Below are positions 17,468 through 25,335 of a stretch of 64,000 nt of DNA, piece after piece. Position numbers and translations under genes: made by a program. The notes beneath the pieces were generated by a model. It saw nothing but the letters and a program-made list of their open reading frames with translations. It did no database searches and was not told the origin of the DNA. Each line of letters begins with the position of its first letter. Position 1 is the first letter of the stretch. Source of the DNA: Companilactobacillus versmoldensis DSM 14857 = KCTC 3814 (GTDB lineage Bacteria > Bacillota > Bacilli > Lactobacillales > Lactobacillaceae); NCBI RefSeq assembly GCF_001434295.1, contig NZ_AZFA01000005.1:62001-126000 (forward strand). Direction: 5' to 3'.

Positions 17468-17557
17468 TTTTTTGGCAAAAAAGTTTTTCTCGAAGAGTGA
17501 TTCGTCATTGGTTAATGGAGGTTACAGCATTGGTGATTTGGCCTTTGCAAAAATGAT

Positions 17558-18505
17558 TTGATTACTACGCGGTTAAACTTTGAATTCGATGACCGAGTGA
17601 TTGACTCGCACGATATTTCGGGTGAGGTAGGCTTGATCATCGACTTAGAAAATTTAATTCCTACTGGGTATCAACTTGCCCAGGGTGAACAATCTTATTA
17701 CGTCATCGATCCAACTTTGTTGGAAGGAGTGTTTGTAAAGCTTATGGATATTGATCAAAAAGAATCGCATTCAAAAACTTCTCGAAAAACTATGACTAGA
17801 TCACAAAATGATGGCAAAACTAACTCTCAATTTAATGGCACTGGTAAAAAAGCCATTAAGAATAAGGTACATTTTCTGACGAAACAAGAACAGGAAGTGG
17901 CAAGAGGGACAGTTAAGGGCCAAGCTGGTTGGAAGGTTCACATTCAGGCTCCGACTGGCTATAAATTCACTTTCCATTATTGGAATTTTGTGATCATTTC
18001 GGCGAACAACTATGACCAAAAGGTCTATGTTGTTCCTGATCAACACGATGGCCCAAAAACGCCTCGTTCCATTAATATGGGGATAAATTTTACTAATATT
18101 GTCGATTTTGAAGGCTATTTTACGACTTATTCAGATCAGCAGATCCCGGTGGTCAACGACCAAGGAAATAGTCGATATTTACTAGCTAATAACTATGATT
18201 TCAAGGTCAACAAAACTGGCTTTTTGCAAGGAGAAAGATATTTTCAAATTGCTGAAAATGCTTGGATCAAGGCTGATCAGATGTATCAATATAAGTCAAT
18301 CAATCAGAGGCTAAAGTTAGCTGACCGACCCAATATTCATCTATGTAATTGTCGAGGCAAGATAACCTCGCGTGAAGCCTTGGAACCAAATACCAAACTA
18401 TATACTGATCGAATGAAGATGATCGATAATATTCCGTATTATCGGATCACTGAATCAGCTTGGCTTGATGGTCGGAATGTTTTCGGCATTGAAGAATTAC
18501 AATAA
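17558..18505 (+). CDS. Leaderless MucBP-like protein with two divergent SLAP-like modules, start uncertain
   Basis: This is a 315-residue frame opening at TTG 17558 with no Shine-Dalgarno. It contains two MucBP-like modules (LNFEFDDRVIDSHDISG ... IPTGYQLA; VHFLTKQEQEVARGT ... APTGYKF) and two SLAP-like modules with altered residues (YLLANNYDFKVNKTGFLQG; NTKLYTDRMKMIDNIPYYR). No signal peptide exists. A good GGAGG at 17517-17521 precedes TTG/GTG codons at 17530/17533 in another frame that meets TGA at 17554. Losing one A from the five-A run at 17549-17553 would join that start to this frame. So the gene may be frameshifted at its 5' end or start weakly. It may be a decaying relative of the 15804 gene. 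Confidence 0.6.
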   Translation: MITTRLNFEFDDRVIDSHDISGEVGLIIDLENLIPTGYQLAQGEQSYYVIDPTLLEGVFVKLMDIDQKESHSKTSRKTMTRSQNDGKTNSQFNGTGKKAIKNKVHFLTKQEQEVARGTVKGQAGWKVHIQAPTGYKFTFHYWNFVIISANNYDQKVYVVPDQHDGPKTPRSINMGINFTNIVDFEGYFTTYSDQQIPVVNDQGNSRYLLANNYDFKVNKTGFLQGERYFQIAENAWIKADQMYQYKSINQRLKLADRPNIHLCNCRGKITSREALEPNTKLYTDRMKMIDNIPYYRITESAWLDGRNVFGIEELQ

Positions 18506-18513
18506 AAAATACT

Positions 18514-18547
18514 AAAGGGAAAACTCATTTAGAGTTTTCCCTTTTTT
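18514..18547 (+). terminator. Terminator after the leaderless SLAP-like gene
   Basis: A 13-bp stem AAAGGGAAAACTC / GAGTTTTCCCTTT with loop ATTTA is followed by a T run. Confidence 0.92.
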
Positions 18548-18662
18548 GATGATAAAAATTTAAATGTCTCTATAAAAAATAGCGTATAATTTAAACCGGT
18601 ATAATTATTTATTTTCAAAATAAATTGAAAATGAACCAAATATTCTTGGGGGAGGAATACAA

Positions 18663-19385
18663 ATGAACATTGGCGATATGGATCTGAACCAGATCCTCAT
18701 GTATAAAGCCAAATTGGGCTATAACTCAGCTTCAAAAATGATGATAATTGCCTATGCACGTGGTAATTATGACTTCTTTTTTAATCGTGGCAGTTTAAAA
18801 GCTTCTAATGCTGGCTCGGGTAATGCATACTTGATGAGTTTTGAAACTGAGGGGATTTTGTTCATGCAGCTAAATTCCCAGTATAGTTTGACTGGCAATA
18901 ATAGTTTCATGGCCAGAGATGATTTTCAGCAAATCAAACTTCAAGAACAATCCTTTTTCTCAGTTAAGGCTACTTACAATATGAGAATAATGGGGATGAA
19001 TCAGTATCACGATTTCACAGTTTTTACTGAGAAATTGAATATCGACTGGTTAAATCAATATTTCAATATATTTCTCAGCAATATTGATAGTTATATGATT
19101 GAAACTGCCAAAAATGGTGTACCTGATGGCCTGAAGAATCAAACAACACCAGTTGCTCCTTCGCAAACGATGGCTGAACGACCACAAGTCCAGCAACCAA
19201 GCATGAATCCGGGACCTCGAATTCAATCACAACCGCGAATGCAACAATCATTACAATCACAGCCAGTTTCCAGCAATATTAATGTTGCTGCTAAATTCTG
19301 TTCTAACTGTGGCAATCGGATGTCAGTAGAGGATGAATTTTGTCAAAAATGTGGTGCTAAATATATTGATATAGTGAGGAATTAA
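18663..19385 (+). CDS. Protein of unknown function with C-terminal zinc ribbon
   Basis: This is a 240-residue protein after a strong GGGGGAGG site. Residues 1-145 are a beta-rich domain I do not recognise (FETEGILFMQLNSQYSLTG; HDFTVFTEKLNIDWLNQYF). Residues 150-205 form a Pro/Gln/Met-rich linker, and residues 212-234 are a zinc ribbon (CSNCG, 17 residues later CQKCG). No signal or membrane helix is seen. It is first of three co-directional genes spaced 2 and 15 bases apart that all carry one zinc ribbon. It could be a cytoplasmic partner of the membrane zinc-ribbon proteins that follow. Confidence 0.6.
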   Translation: MNIGDMDLNQILMYKAKLGYNSASKMMIIAYARGNYDFFFNRGSLKASNAGSGNAYLMSFETEGILFMQLNSQYSLTGNNSFMARDDFQQIKLQEQSFFSVKATYNMRIMGMNQYHDFTVFTEKLNIDWLNQYFNIFLSNIDSYMIETAKNGVPDGLKNQTTPVAPSQTMAERPQVQQPSMNPGPRIQSQPRMQQSLQSQPVSSNINVAAKFCSNCGNRMSVEDEFCQKCGAKYIDIVRN

Positions 19386-19387
19386 TC

Positions 19388-19879
19388 ATGCGAAAATGTC
19401 CTAATTGCGGAAAAGAAGTTGACCCTGGCCAAGAATTTTGTATCTTTTGTGGTACCAAATTAAGCGAAAGTAAAGCACAAACTGATTCATCTAAAAATGA
19501 ATCAGTGGAACCAAGCGAGTTCAAGGAGGGGACTGCTCCAAAAGATTCTATTCCGGTAAGTTCAGTCCAAACTAGTGCCGTTCAAGCAGTTCCGTTACCA
19601 AAAATGACCTTTGAAAAACTTCAAGCTGATACTACTGTCGAAAGTTCAAGTGGAGTAGTTTTGATATTAGTGATCATCTTTTCACTACTGGGATTTGGCT
19701 TTATTCCTGGTATCGTAGGCTTGCTAATTTCAATGCGTAGTCTAACTGGTTACGGAAATAGGAAAACATATATGCTAAATCAACATACTTATTACTGGAG
19801 TATTTTCGGGATAATCTATGGCGGGATTTCATTAGTCGCCACAGTTGTCTATCTAAATTCACTTTATTACTTTTTCTAA
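19388..19879 (+). CDS. Zinc-ribbon membrane protein
   Basis: This is a 163-residue protein. Residues 4-23 are a zinc ribbon (CPNCG ... CIFCG). A polar linker reaches residue 90, then two hydrophobic helices come (VVLILVIIFSLLGFGFIPGI near 96-115 and a C-terminal IFGIIYGGISLVATVVYL). The ribbon should face the cytoplasm. The gene starts 2 bases after the previous stop, so it is co-translated. Function unknown; the arrangement resembles DUF4190-type zinc-ribbon membrane proteins in Firmicutes. Confidence 0.65.
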   Translation: MRKCPNCGKEVDPGQEFCIFCGTKLSESKAQTDSSKNESVEPSEFKEGTAPKDSIPVSSVQTSAVQAVPLPKMTFEKLQADTTVESSSGVVLILVIIFSLLGFGFIPGIVGLLISMRSLTGYGNRKTYMLNQHTYYWSIFGIIYGGISLVATVVYLNSLYYFF

Positions 19880-19894
19880 TCTGGGGGAGATACA

Positions 19895-20980
19895 ATGATT
19901 TTTTGTACAAATTGTGGAGCTAAACTAATTCCTGATGCAGCATTCTGTACCAAATGTGGTCAACCGGTCAAGCCGATTGCCGTTAGTAGGGGGACTGACG
20001 GAACAAATGCAACATCACAAAAAACTAGCCAAAATAGTTCTGCGTCAATAAATAAACCAACCAATACTTTACCAAAGCAGCCAGTTGTTAAATCAACTAG
20101 TCAGGCTCCAAGCTCTTTTGCTGAACAAGCAGCAGCAAAATACGATCAAAAATTACAACATAAATATGGTGACTCAACTCAACCGATTGTTCCAAATAGC
20201 TCACAACTGGTCGCCAATGAGAACCCATCAAATATTCAAAAGACAGTAAATAATTCTGTTCCGCAGAACGATTCAAGATCGGTGTGTAATGTTGTACCAC
20301 AGGGTATCCAACGTCCAATACCTAATCCTGTACCACAGAATGTGGGCCAACCAATTAATAATTCTATGGTTCAAAATAATCAGCAAAGTGTTGCTAATTC
20401 AATGGCTTCAAATGTCGATCCTGCAACTATGCAACCAAATGTAAGTCAAGCAGGGCCTAATCAGATGAATCCAGGAGTCAATTCAATGGGCAATCAAATG
20501 AATCAAAATATCAATCAGGCTAGCGATCCGTTTCATCAAAATGTTGATTTGAATCAAATGAATCAATCTTTCATGAATTCTCAAAGAGTTCAAAGGGTCC
20601 GTAATAACGCAGGAAATTATGAAATTATTTCTTCAGTTTTGTGGTTGATCGTAGCAATCTCGCAAGTGATCATGGTTATAAATGGTACTTTGATGCTTAA
20701 AGCTTTATTCATTGCATTATGGAATTTTTCAGCGGTCCTGACAGGATTTGTATCTGCATCTTTAATTAAACAAGGAGATCAAGACGTTCCTGAAAGTTAT
20801 CGGAAAAATTTATGGCAAATAATTGGAATGATCATCTTCAACTTATTGCTCGGAGGATATTTTGGTGTTATCGCCGCAGTCATGGATTTATTCAATCGAT
20901 ACTATATCTTGAAAAATGAAGACTGTTTTAATGTTGAAATTGTCGATGATGACGATGAAGATGAAAGTGACGACGAATAA
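19895..20980 (+). CDS. Zinc-ribbon protein with long Asn/Gln/Met-rich linker, membrane helices and acidic tail
   Basis: This is a 361-residue protein. The zinc ribbon is at residues 4-22 (CTNCG ... CTKCG). About 200 residues of Asn/Gln/Pro/Val-rich low-complexity sequence with recurring NSVPQN/NPVPQN and NQMNQ units follow. Then come three or four hydrophobic segments (SSVLWLIVAISQVIMVINGT near 248; IIGMIIFNLLLGGYFGVIAA near 310) and an acidic tail (DDDDEDESDDE). The linker composition matches that of the 21858 gene. It is the last gene of this rightward trio and ends at a bidirectional terminator. Function unknown. Confidence 0.65.
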   Translation: MIFCTNCGAKLIPDAAFCTKCGQPVKPIAVSRGTDGTNATSQKTSQNSSASINKPTNTLPKQPVVKSTSQAPSSFAEQAAAKYDQKLQHKYGDSTQPIVPNSSQLVANENPSNIQKTVNNSVPQNDSRSVCNVVPQGIQRPIPNPVPQNVGQPINNSMVQNNQQSVANSMASNVDPATMQPNVSQAGPNQMNPGVNSMGNQMNQNINQASDPFHQNVDLNQMNQSFMNSQRVQRVRNNAGNYEIISSVLWLIVAISQVIMVINGTLMLKALFIALWNFSAVLTGFVSASLIKQGDQDVPESYRKNLWQIIGMIIFNLLLGGYFGVIAAVMDLFNRYYILKNEDCFNVEIVDDDDEDESDDE

Positions 20981-20990
20981 TATCCAACGA

Positions 20991-21028
20991 AAAAAGCTTC
21001 AAAAGTCACTGACTTTTGAAGCTTTTTT
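20991..21028. terminator. Bidirectional terminator between convergent zinc-ribbon genes
   Basis: A near-perfect 18-bp inverted repeat AAAAAGCTTCAAAAGTCA (20991-21008) / its complement (21010-21027) has A and T runs at the two ends, so it can act on both strands. Confidence 0.93.
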
Positions 21029-21039
21029 TGTGAAATGAT

Positions 21040-21759
21040 TTAATTTAAATAATTATCTTTGATGGAACCATTACTGGCTTTCACTAAGTAACGTTTAGAG
21101 TTTTCAGGGTTCATCAACATAACCGTATAGCTGCTACCCCATTCTTTAGTAGCCTTTTTGGAAAGTTGTTTCATGAAACTCTTGATACGACTATTGTCAC
21201 TGTAGTTGGCGTCATATGTATATTCTTCTAAGTAATTATAAATATCACCGTCTTCACGTGGACTTAGTCGGATTTGTTTACCGTTTAGTGAAATATCAAC
21301 ATCTAAAGCAACATCATCGAAATTATTACTCCAATGAACCGCTTTGTCTAATTTTTGATCATCACTAGTTGTTAGATCGCGATAGCTACTAGTTCTTGTG
21401 AAAGCTGCAAAGGATATTCCAAGAATAACAACAACGCCTAAAATGATCCCTAGGATCAGATTCAGATGAGATTTCTTTTCAACAACACCGGCTTGATTGA
21501 AATTAGGCATGTTTTGTGGCATTCCATTTGGATTTTGGATATTGCCATTTCTAGGCATTTGGTGTTGATTGTTGCTGGCGTTAACTTGATTGCCAACTGG
21601 TTGCTTCAAATCGGTATTGCCATTCAATGGTTCTGATTGATGGTTAACCTCATTAGTGTTTGCTGTGGTAGATTGTGTTTCAGGCAATTTTGCCCCACAT
21701 TTTGGACAGAACTTTACCCCCTCAGGTAATTGTGCCCCACATTTAGGACAGTACTTCAT
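21040..21759 (-). CDS. Zinc-ribbon single-pass membrane protein with extracellular C-domain
   Basis: This is a 239-residue protein starting at ATG 21757-21759 behind GGGGGA; a start 18 bases upstream has no site. The zinc ribbon at residues 3-23 has two identical CPKCGA units. An Asn/Gln-rich linker follows, then one membrane helix (LNLILGIILGVVVILGISFA near 106-126) and a C-terminal domain of about 110 residues predicted outside the membrane. The overall plan (ribbon, helix, outer domain) is that of YvbJ/TcaA-like proteins, but the outer domain is not recognised. It is convergent with the trio upstream and divergent from the 21858 gene, 98 bases away. Confidence 0.65.
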   Translation of the reverse strand: MKYCPKCGAQLPEGVKFCPKCGAKLPETQSTTANTNEVNHQSEPLNGNTDLKQPVGNQVNASNNQHQMPRNGNIQNPNGMPQNMPNFNQAGVVEKKSHLNLILGIILGVVVILGISFAAFTRTSSYRDLTTSDDQKLDKAVHWSNNFDDVALDVDISLNGKQIRLSPREDGDIYNYLEEYTYDANYSDNSRIKSFMKQLSKKATKEWGSSYTVMLMNPENSKRYLVKASNGSIKDNYLN

Positions 21760-21857
21760 AATTTTCCCCCTTGTCATAATACGTGACTAGTTGATATTAT
21801 ATAACAGTTACATAAGTGTATACCAATTAAATTTTTATTTAACATTAGGGGAAAAAT

Positions 21858-23327
21858 ATGAATAAATGTGAAAATTGTGGCTATGAAAATAAACCCAATG
21901 CGGTTTTTTGTGAACATTGTGGTCATAAATTGAATCAACAAAAAGGTATCATCTGTAGTAATTGTCATCATTTGAACCCTTTGAATAGTGACTATTGTGA
22001 AAATTGTGGTACTAAATTAGCCAAAAATGGCAATGTACCACCAGTAAATACGCAATCATTTTCACAAGATCATTTGGATGAGCAAAAAAGAGGCGATACT
22101 GCTCGTCCGGTGAATCCGAACAATCAAGGTGCTCCTAGAAATCAGGCTAACCAGTTCAATCAAAATAATATGGGTAATCAAGGTAACCAGTTCAATCAAG
22201 GTAACCAGTTCAATCAAGGTAACCCTAGTAATCCCAATAATCAATTCAATCAAAATCCTAATAGTCAGTTCGATCCGGCAAACCCGAACAATCAACCTAA
22301 CCAATTTGGACCTGGTGGGCCGCAAAAACCGCATAAAAAGCATGGTGTTTTGATTGCCATTATTGTGGTGATCGTGGTGCTATTGATTGCTGGTGCCGTG
22401 CTATTTGTGACGACATCGAAGACTGATCAGAATAGTGACAAGACGACTAAGTCGGCGACGCCTCCAACTACACAGACACAATCTCCTAATAAGAAGAAAC
22501 CAAATAAAGACAAGTCAGATGATGACAAGATTTCGCTAGCTAGTGTGAAAAACTTTATGTCCGATGACTTGGGTGAAAGTGATGGACAAACTTCAGCTTA
22601 CTTCTATGATTTGAATAGTGATCAGCACGCTCAATATGGTGATGATTCGACTCAAAGAGCAGCAAGTAATATCAAATTATTTATTATGGCAGCTGCTTAC
22701 CAGAAAGTTAAAGATGGCGAGTTGGATCTCAGTGACCACTATACTTTGAAGGATAGTGATAAGGTCGGCGGAACTGGTGTCGTTCAACAAATGGAAACTG
22801 GCTCTAGCATTTCGTATCATGATTTGATCAAAGATATGATCACTCAAAGTGATAATACTGCTGCTAATATCATGGTTGATACGATTGGTGGTCTCGATGT
22901 GGTCAATGATGAAATTTCCGACCTCGGTCTTAGTGATACTACGATGGAACGTAAGTTGATGGACACTGAAAAATTGGAAGCTGGTCATGATAATATGACG
23001 ACTGCCCATGATCTTGGTATCTTTATGAAGAAACTTTACAATCATCAGGTCGTCTCCAAGACTTATGACGAAGATATGTTAGGAATCTTGAAAGATACTT
23101 CTAATCATTCCAAATTGCCGTCTCAAGTTGCCTCAGATATTACTGTTTACAACAAGACTGGTGAGTACAATTCATATGGTGTTCAAAATGATGTCGCTAT
23201 TTTCCAAAAGGGCGATAAAGCCTTTGTGATCTCGGTTATGTCAGAAGATGGAACGGAATCAGATCAAAAAGAAGCTATGGGGGATCTTGGCTCTGATTTG
23301 ACGAATTACATCTTGGGAGATGAATAA
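21858..23327 (+). CDS. Membrane-anchored serine beta-lactamase-fold protein with two zinc ribbons
   Basis: This is a 489-residue protein in four parts. Two zinc ribbons occupy residues 4-54 (CENCG ... CEHCG; CSNCH ... CENCG). Then comes an Asn/Gln/Pro linker with tandem NQFNQG units. One helix (VLIAIIVVIVVLLIAGAVLF) is near 161-181. The outer class A beta-lactamase-like domain spans about 225-489. Catalytic motifs are visible: SNIK (S-x-x-K), SDN in TQSDNTAAN, and KTG in YNKTGEYNSYG. A Glu of the omega loop is not certain. Penicillin hydrolysis is possible but many such proteins are D,D-peptidase or esterase-like. The gene overlaps the PrsW-like gene by one base. An intracellular metal-binding head on an outer penicillin-recognising domain suggests signalling (inference). 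Confidence 0.78.
   Translation: MNKCENCGYENKPNAVFCEHCGHKLNQQKGIICSNCHHLNPLNSDYCENCGTKLAKNGNVPPVNTQSFSQDHLDEQKRGDTARPVNPNNQGAPRNQANQFNQNNMGNQGNQFNQGNQFNQGNPSNPNNQFNQNPNSQFDPANPNNQPNQFGPGGPQKPHKKHGVLIAIIVVIVVLLIAGAVLFVTTSKTDQNSDKTTKSATPPTTQTQSPNKKKPNKDKSDDDKISLASVKNFMSDDLGESDGQTSAYFYDLNSDQHAQYGDDSTQRAASNIKLFIMAAAYQKVKDGELDLSDHYTLKDSDKVGGTGVVQQMETGSSISYHDLIKDMITQSDNTAANIMVDTIGGLDVVNDEISDLGLSDTTMERKLMDTEKLEAGHDNMTTAHDLGIFMKKLYNHQVVSKTYDEDMLGILKDTSNHSKLPSQVASDITVYNKTGEYNSYGVQNDVAIFQKGDKAFVISVMSEDGTESDQKEAMGDLGSDLTNYILGDE
22185..22220 (+). repeat. Tandem 18-bp coding repeat (NQFNQG)
   Basis: The unit AACCAGTTCAATCAAGGT is present twice without change at 22185-22202 and 22203-22220. Partial copies lie before (22149-22162) and after. 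It encodes the flexible linker of the beta-lactamase-fold protein and can expand or shrink by slippage. Confidence 0.85.
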
Positions 23328-24412
23328 TGAAGTTTTGTGTAAATTGTGGCAGTCAATTGCCAAATGACGCAGCTTTCTGCAACCAATGTGGAGCACAGCA
23401 ACCATTTGGTGCTCCAAATACATCCGCTCCGCAGAACCAAAATAAAAAAGACGATATTTATGATTTAGCAACAGGGAAACTCAATTCTTTAACTGGTGGT
23501 AATGGTTCAGTCCGGATCAATTTAAAAATTTTATTCAGTGAGGTTTTTAAACATCATTCCAGTGAGGAAGCTGAACGGATCTTTATTGCAGGGACTCACT
23601 ACACTACGCCAAAAATGGAAGAAGTTTCAGAAAATTGGTCTAAGCCATGGTTGTTCTCCAGAGTTTTGGCATATTTTATGTTAGTTTTTGCAATTTTGAT
23701 CATGGCCGCTTATATTTTCGGAGGTCAACTTGCGGTACCCGGTCTGATGTTGGTAGCTGCTTTAGCAGTGCCCTTTTCAGCAGTAGTCTTTTATTTTGAA
23801 TGTAATGCTTTTAAAAATATTAGTATTTTCACGGTCATTAAGATCTACTTTATTGGTGGGGCAGTTTCACTGCTAGCTACGATGATCTTGTATCAATTTG
23901 CACTTTATAGCGATGATAATTCGATTAGTTTGTGGAGTGCTTTGGTGATTGGTGCGGTCGAAGAAATTGGTAAGATGGCAATTGTTTATTACTTTATCAA
24001 TCGTCTGCAAAATAATTTTATCCTGAATGGGATTTTGATCGGCGGAGCTGTGGGAGCTGGATTTGCCAGTTTCGAAACAGCAGGATACATCGTTTATTCT
24101 GGTAATGAGTATTTATATACGGCTATCATTCGTGCTCTTACGGCAATTGGTGGTCATCTAGTTTGGGCTGCCATTACTGGAGGAGCCTTGATGCTAGTCA
24201 AAAAATATGGTCAACAGCTGGACAGTTCCGAAATTTTCAGCAGCCGATTTTTGAGTTTCTTTGGGATGTCGATCGTACTACATGCATTGTGGGATTGGAC
24301 TTTGCCTTTTGAAATTCCTAAAATGATCATTTTGATCGTGATTGCCTGGATTATCTTGTTTGTCTTGATGAATGCTGGAATTAATCAGGTTAGATCAATT
24401 AAAACACATTAA
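23327..24412 (+). CDS. Zinc-ribbon PrsW-like intramembrane metalloprotease
   Basis: This is a 361-residue membrane protein. The zinc ribbon is at residues 4-22 (CVNCG ... CNQCG). From residue 105 there are about eight hydrophobic helices carrying the PrsW family residues: EEIGKM near 213, ASFETAGY near 247, GGHLVWAAITG near 276 and VLHALWDW near 319. In PrsW proteins the Glu and His residues of these motifs form the metal-dependent active site that cuts membrane-bound anti-sigma factors. The start overlaps the stop of the beta-lactamase-fold gene (TAATG), so the pair is co-produced. A nearby zinc-ribbon single-pass protein could be its substrate (inference). Confidence 0.78.
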   Translation: MKFCVNCGSQLPNDAAFCNQCGAQQPFGAPNTSAPQNQNKKDDIYDLATGKLNSLTGGNGSVRINLKILFSEVFKHHSSEEAERIFIAGTHYTTPKMEEVSENWSKPWLFSRVLAYFMLVFAILIMAAYIFGGQLAVPGLMLVAALAVPFSAVVFYFECNAFKNISIFTVIKIYFIGGAVSLLATMILYQFALYSDDNSISLWSALVIGAVEEIGKMAIVYYFINRLQNNFILNGILIGGAVGAGFASFETAGYIVYSGNEYLYTAIIRALTAIGGHLVWAAITGGALMLVKKYGQQLDSSEIFSSRFLSFFGMSIVLHALWDWTLPFEIPKMIILIVIAWIILFVLMNAGINQVRSIKTH

Positions 24413-24423
24413 AAAATGCTACA

Positions 24424-24453
24424 AAAAAAGCCGACAATATTGTCGACTTTTTG
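24424..24453. terminator. Bidirectional terminator between the PrsW-like gene and the aquaglyceroporin gene
   Basis: The palindrome CGACAATATTGTCG at 24432-24445 is flanked by AAAAAGC and ACTTTTT, between convergent genes. Confidence 0.85.
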
Positions 24454-24465
24454 TTTACAATAATT

Positions 24466-25188
24466 TTATCCGAAGAACATTATCCAAACTCTAACAGCTA
24501 CAATACCGCCAAGGATAGGTGCTACAACTGGGACCCAACTATATTCAAATTGGGATGACCCCTTGTGTTTAAGAGGCAAGACTGCGTGTAGCAATCTTGG
24601 CCCCAAGTCTCTGGCTGGGTTCAAGGCTGGTCCAGTAGCTCCACCAAGTGAAACAACCAAGGCCATAACTAAGAATCCTAAACCAATGAAGTCGGCACGT
24701 GGATCGATTTTATCGCTAGTTAGTGCGACTGCTCCAAGTACCAATACGAAGGTTCCGAGAAATTCATTGATGAAACCATTTAATTTACTATGATCATTAT
24801 CGATTGTTGAAAATGTTCCTAGAATTGATTCAGCATCAGTTGTCCGATCATAAAATGGTTTGTAGGCAGCAACTAATAATGCTTGCCCGAAGATTGCCCC
24901 TAACATTTGGGCAACAAGATAAGGGAAAACTTCCGCCCAAGGAAATTGTCCATTTACTGCCATGGCTAAGGTCATGGCTGGGTTTATTTGTGCACCAGAA
25001 ATGGTACCAAACATCATAGCAGGTATCATAACACCGATACCGTAACCAAATCCAATTAAAATCCAACCCCCGTGGAACCCTTTGGTTCCTCTTAATTCAA
25101 CGTTCGCTACTGAGCCATTACCTAAAGCAACCATCAATGCAGTTCCGATAAATTCGGCAATGCAGCGAATAAATAGTGTGTAGTGCAT
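24466..25188 (-). CDS. glpF: MIP family glycerol/water channel (GlpF-like)
   Basis: This is a 240-residue, six-helix channel in the cytoplasmic membrane. Both pore half-helices are visible: GAQINPAMTLAMAV (NPA) near 65 and GPALNPARDLGPRLLH (NPA then R) near 188. The Asp after the second NPAR (NPARD) is the hallmark of glycerol-conducting members. I start it at ATG 25186-25188; a GTG 30 bases upstream is in frame but neither has a strong site. It is monocistronic. The cargo is likely glycerol, perhaps also water or small polyols. Confidence 0.87.
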   Translation of the reverse strand: MHYTLFIRCIAEFIGTALMVALGNGSVANVELRGTKGFHGGWILIGFGYGIGVMIPAMMFGTISGAQINPAMTLAMAVNGQFPWAEVFPYLVAQMLGAIFGQALLVAAYKPFYDRTTDAESILGTFSTIDNDHSKLNGFINEFLGTFVLVLGAVALTSDKIDPRADFIGLGFLVMALVVSLGGATGPALNPARDLGPRLLHAVLPLKHKGSSQFEYSWVPVVAPILGGIVAVRVWIMFFG

Positions 25189-25335
25189 AAACTCTGTACC
25201 CCATAAATTTATTTGCACAGTCGAATATATTGCTTAGCATGGCTTATGTAGTCTTCTAAAGTCTCAATCAGACCGTAACGTTTTAATATTATATCATATG
25301 GCACAGGTCAAGAACGACGTATTGTGAAATTTTTT

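Noticed and set aside
22149-22290. CRISPR array
   Set aside because: The repeats are 18-bp in-frame coding units without spacers.
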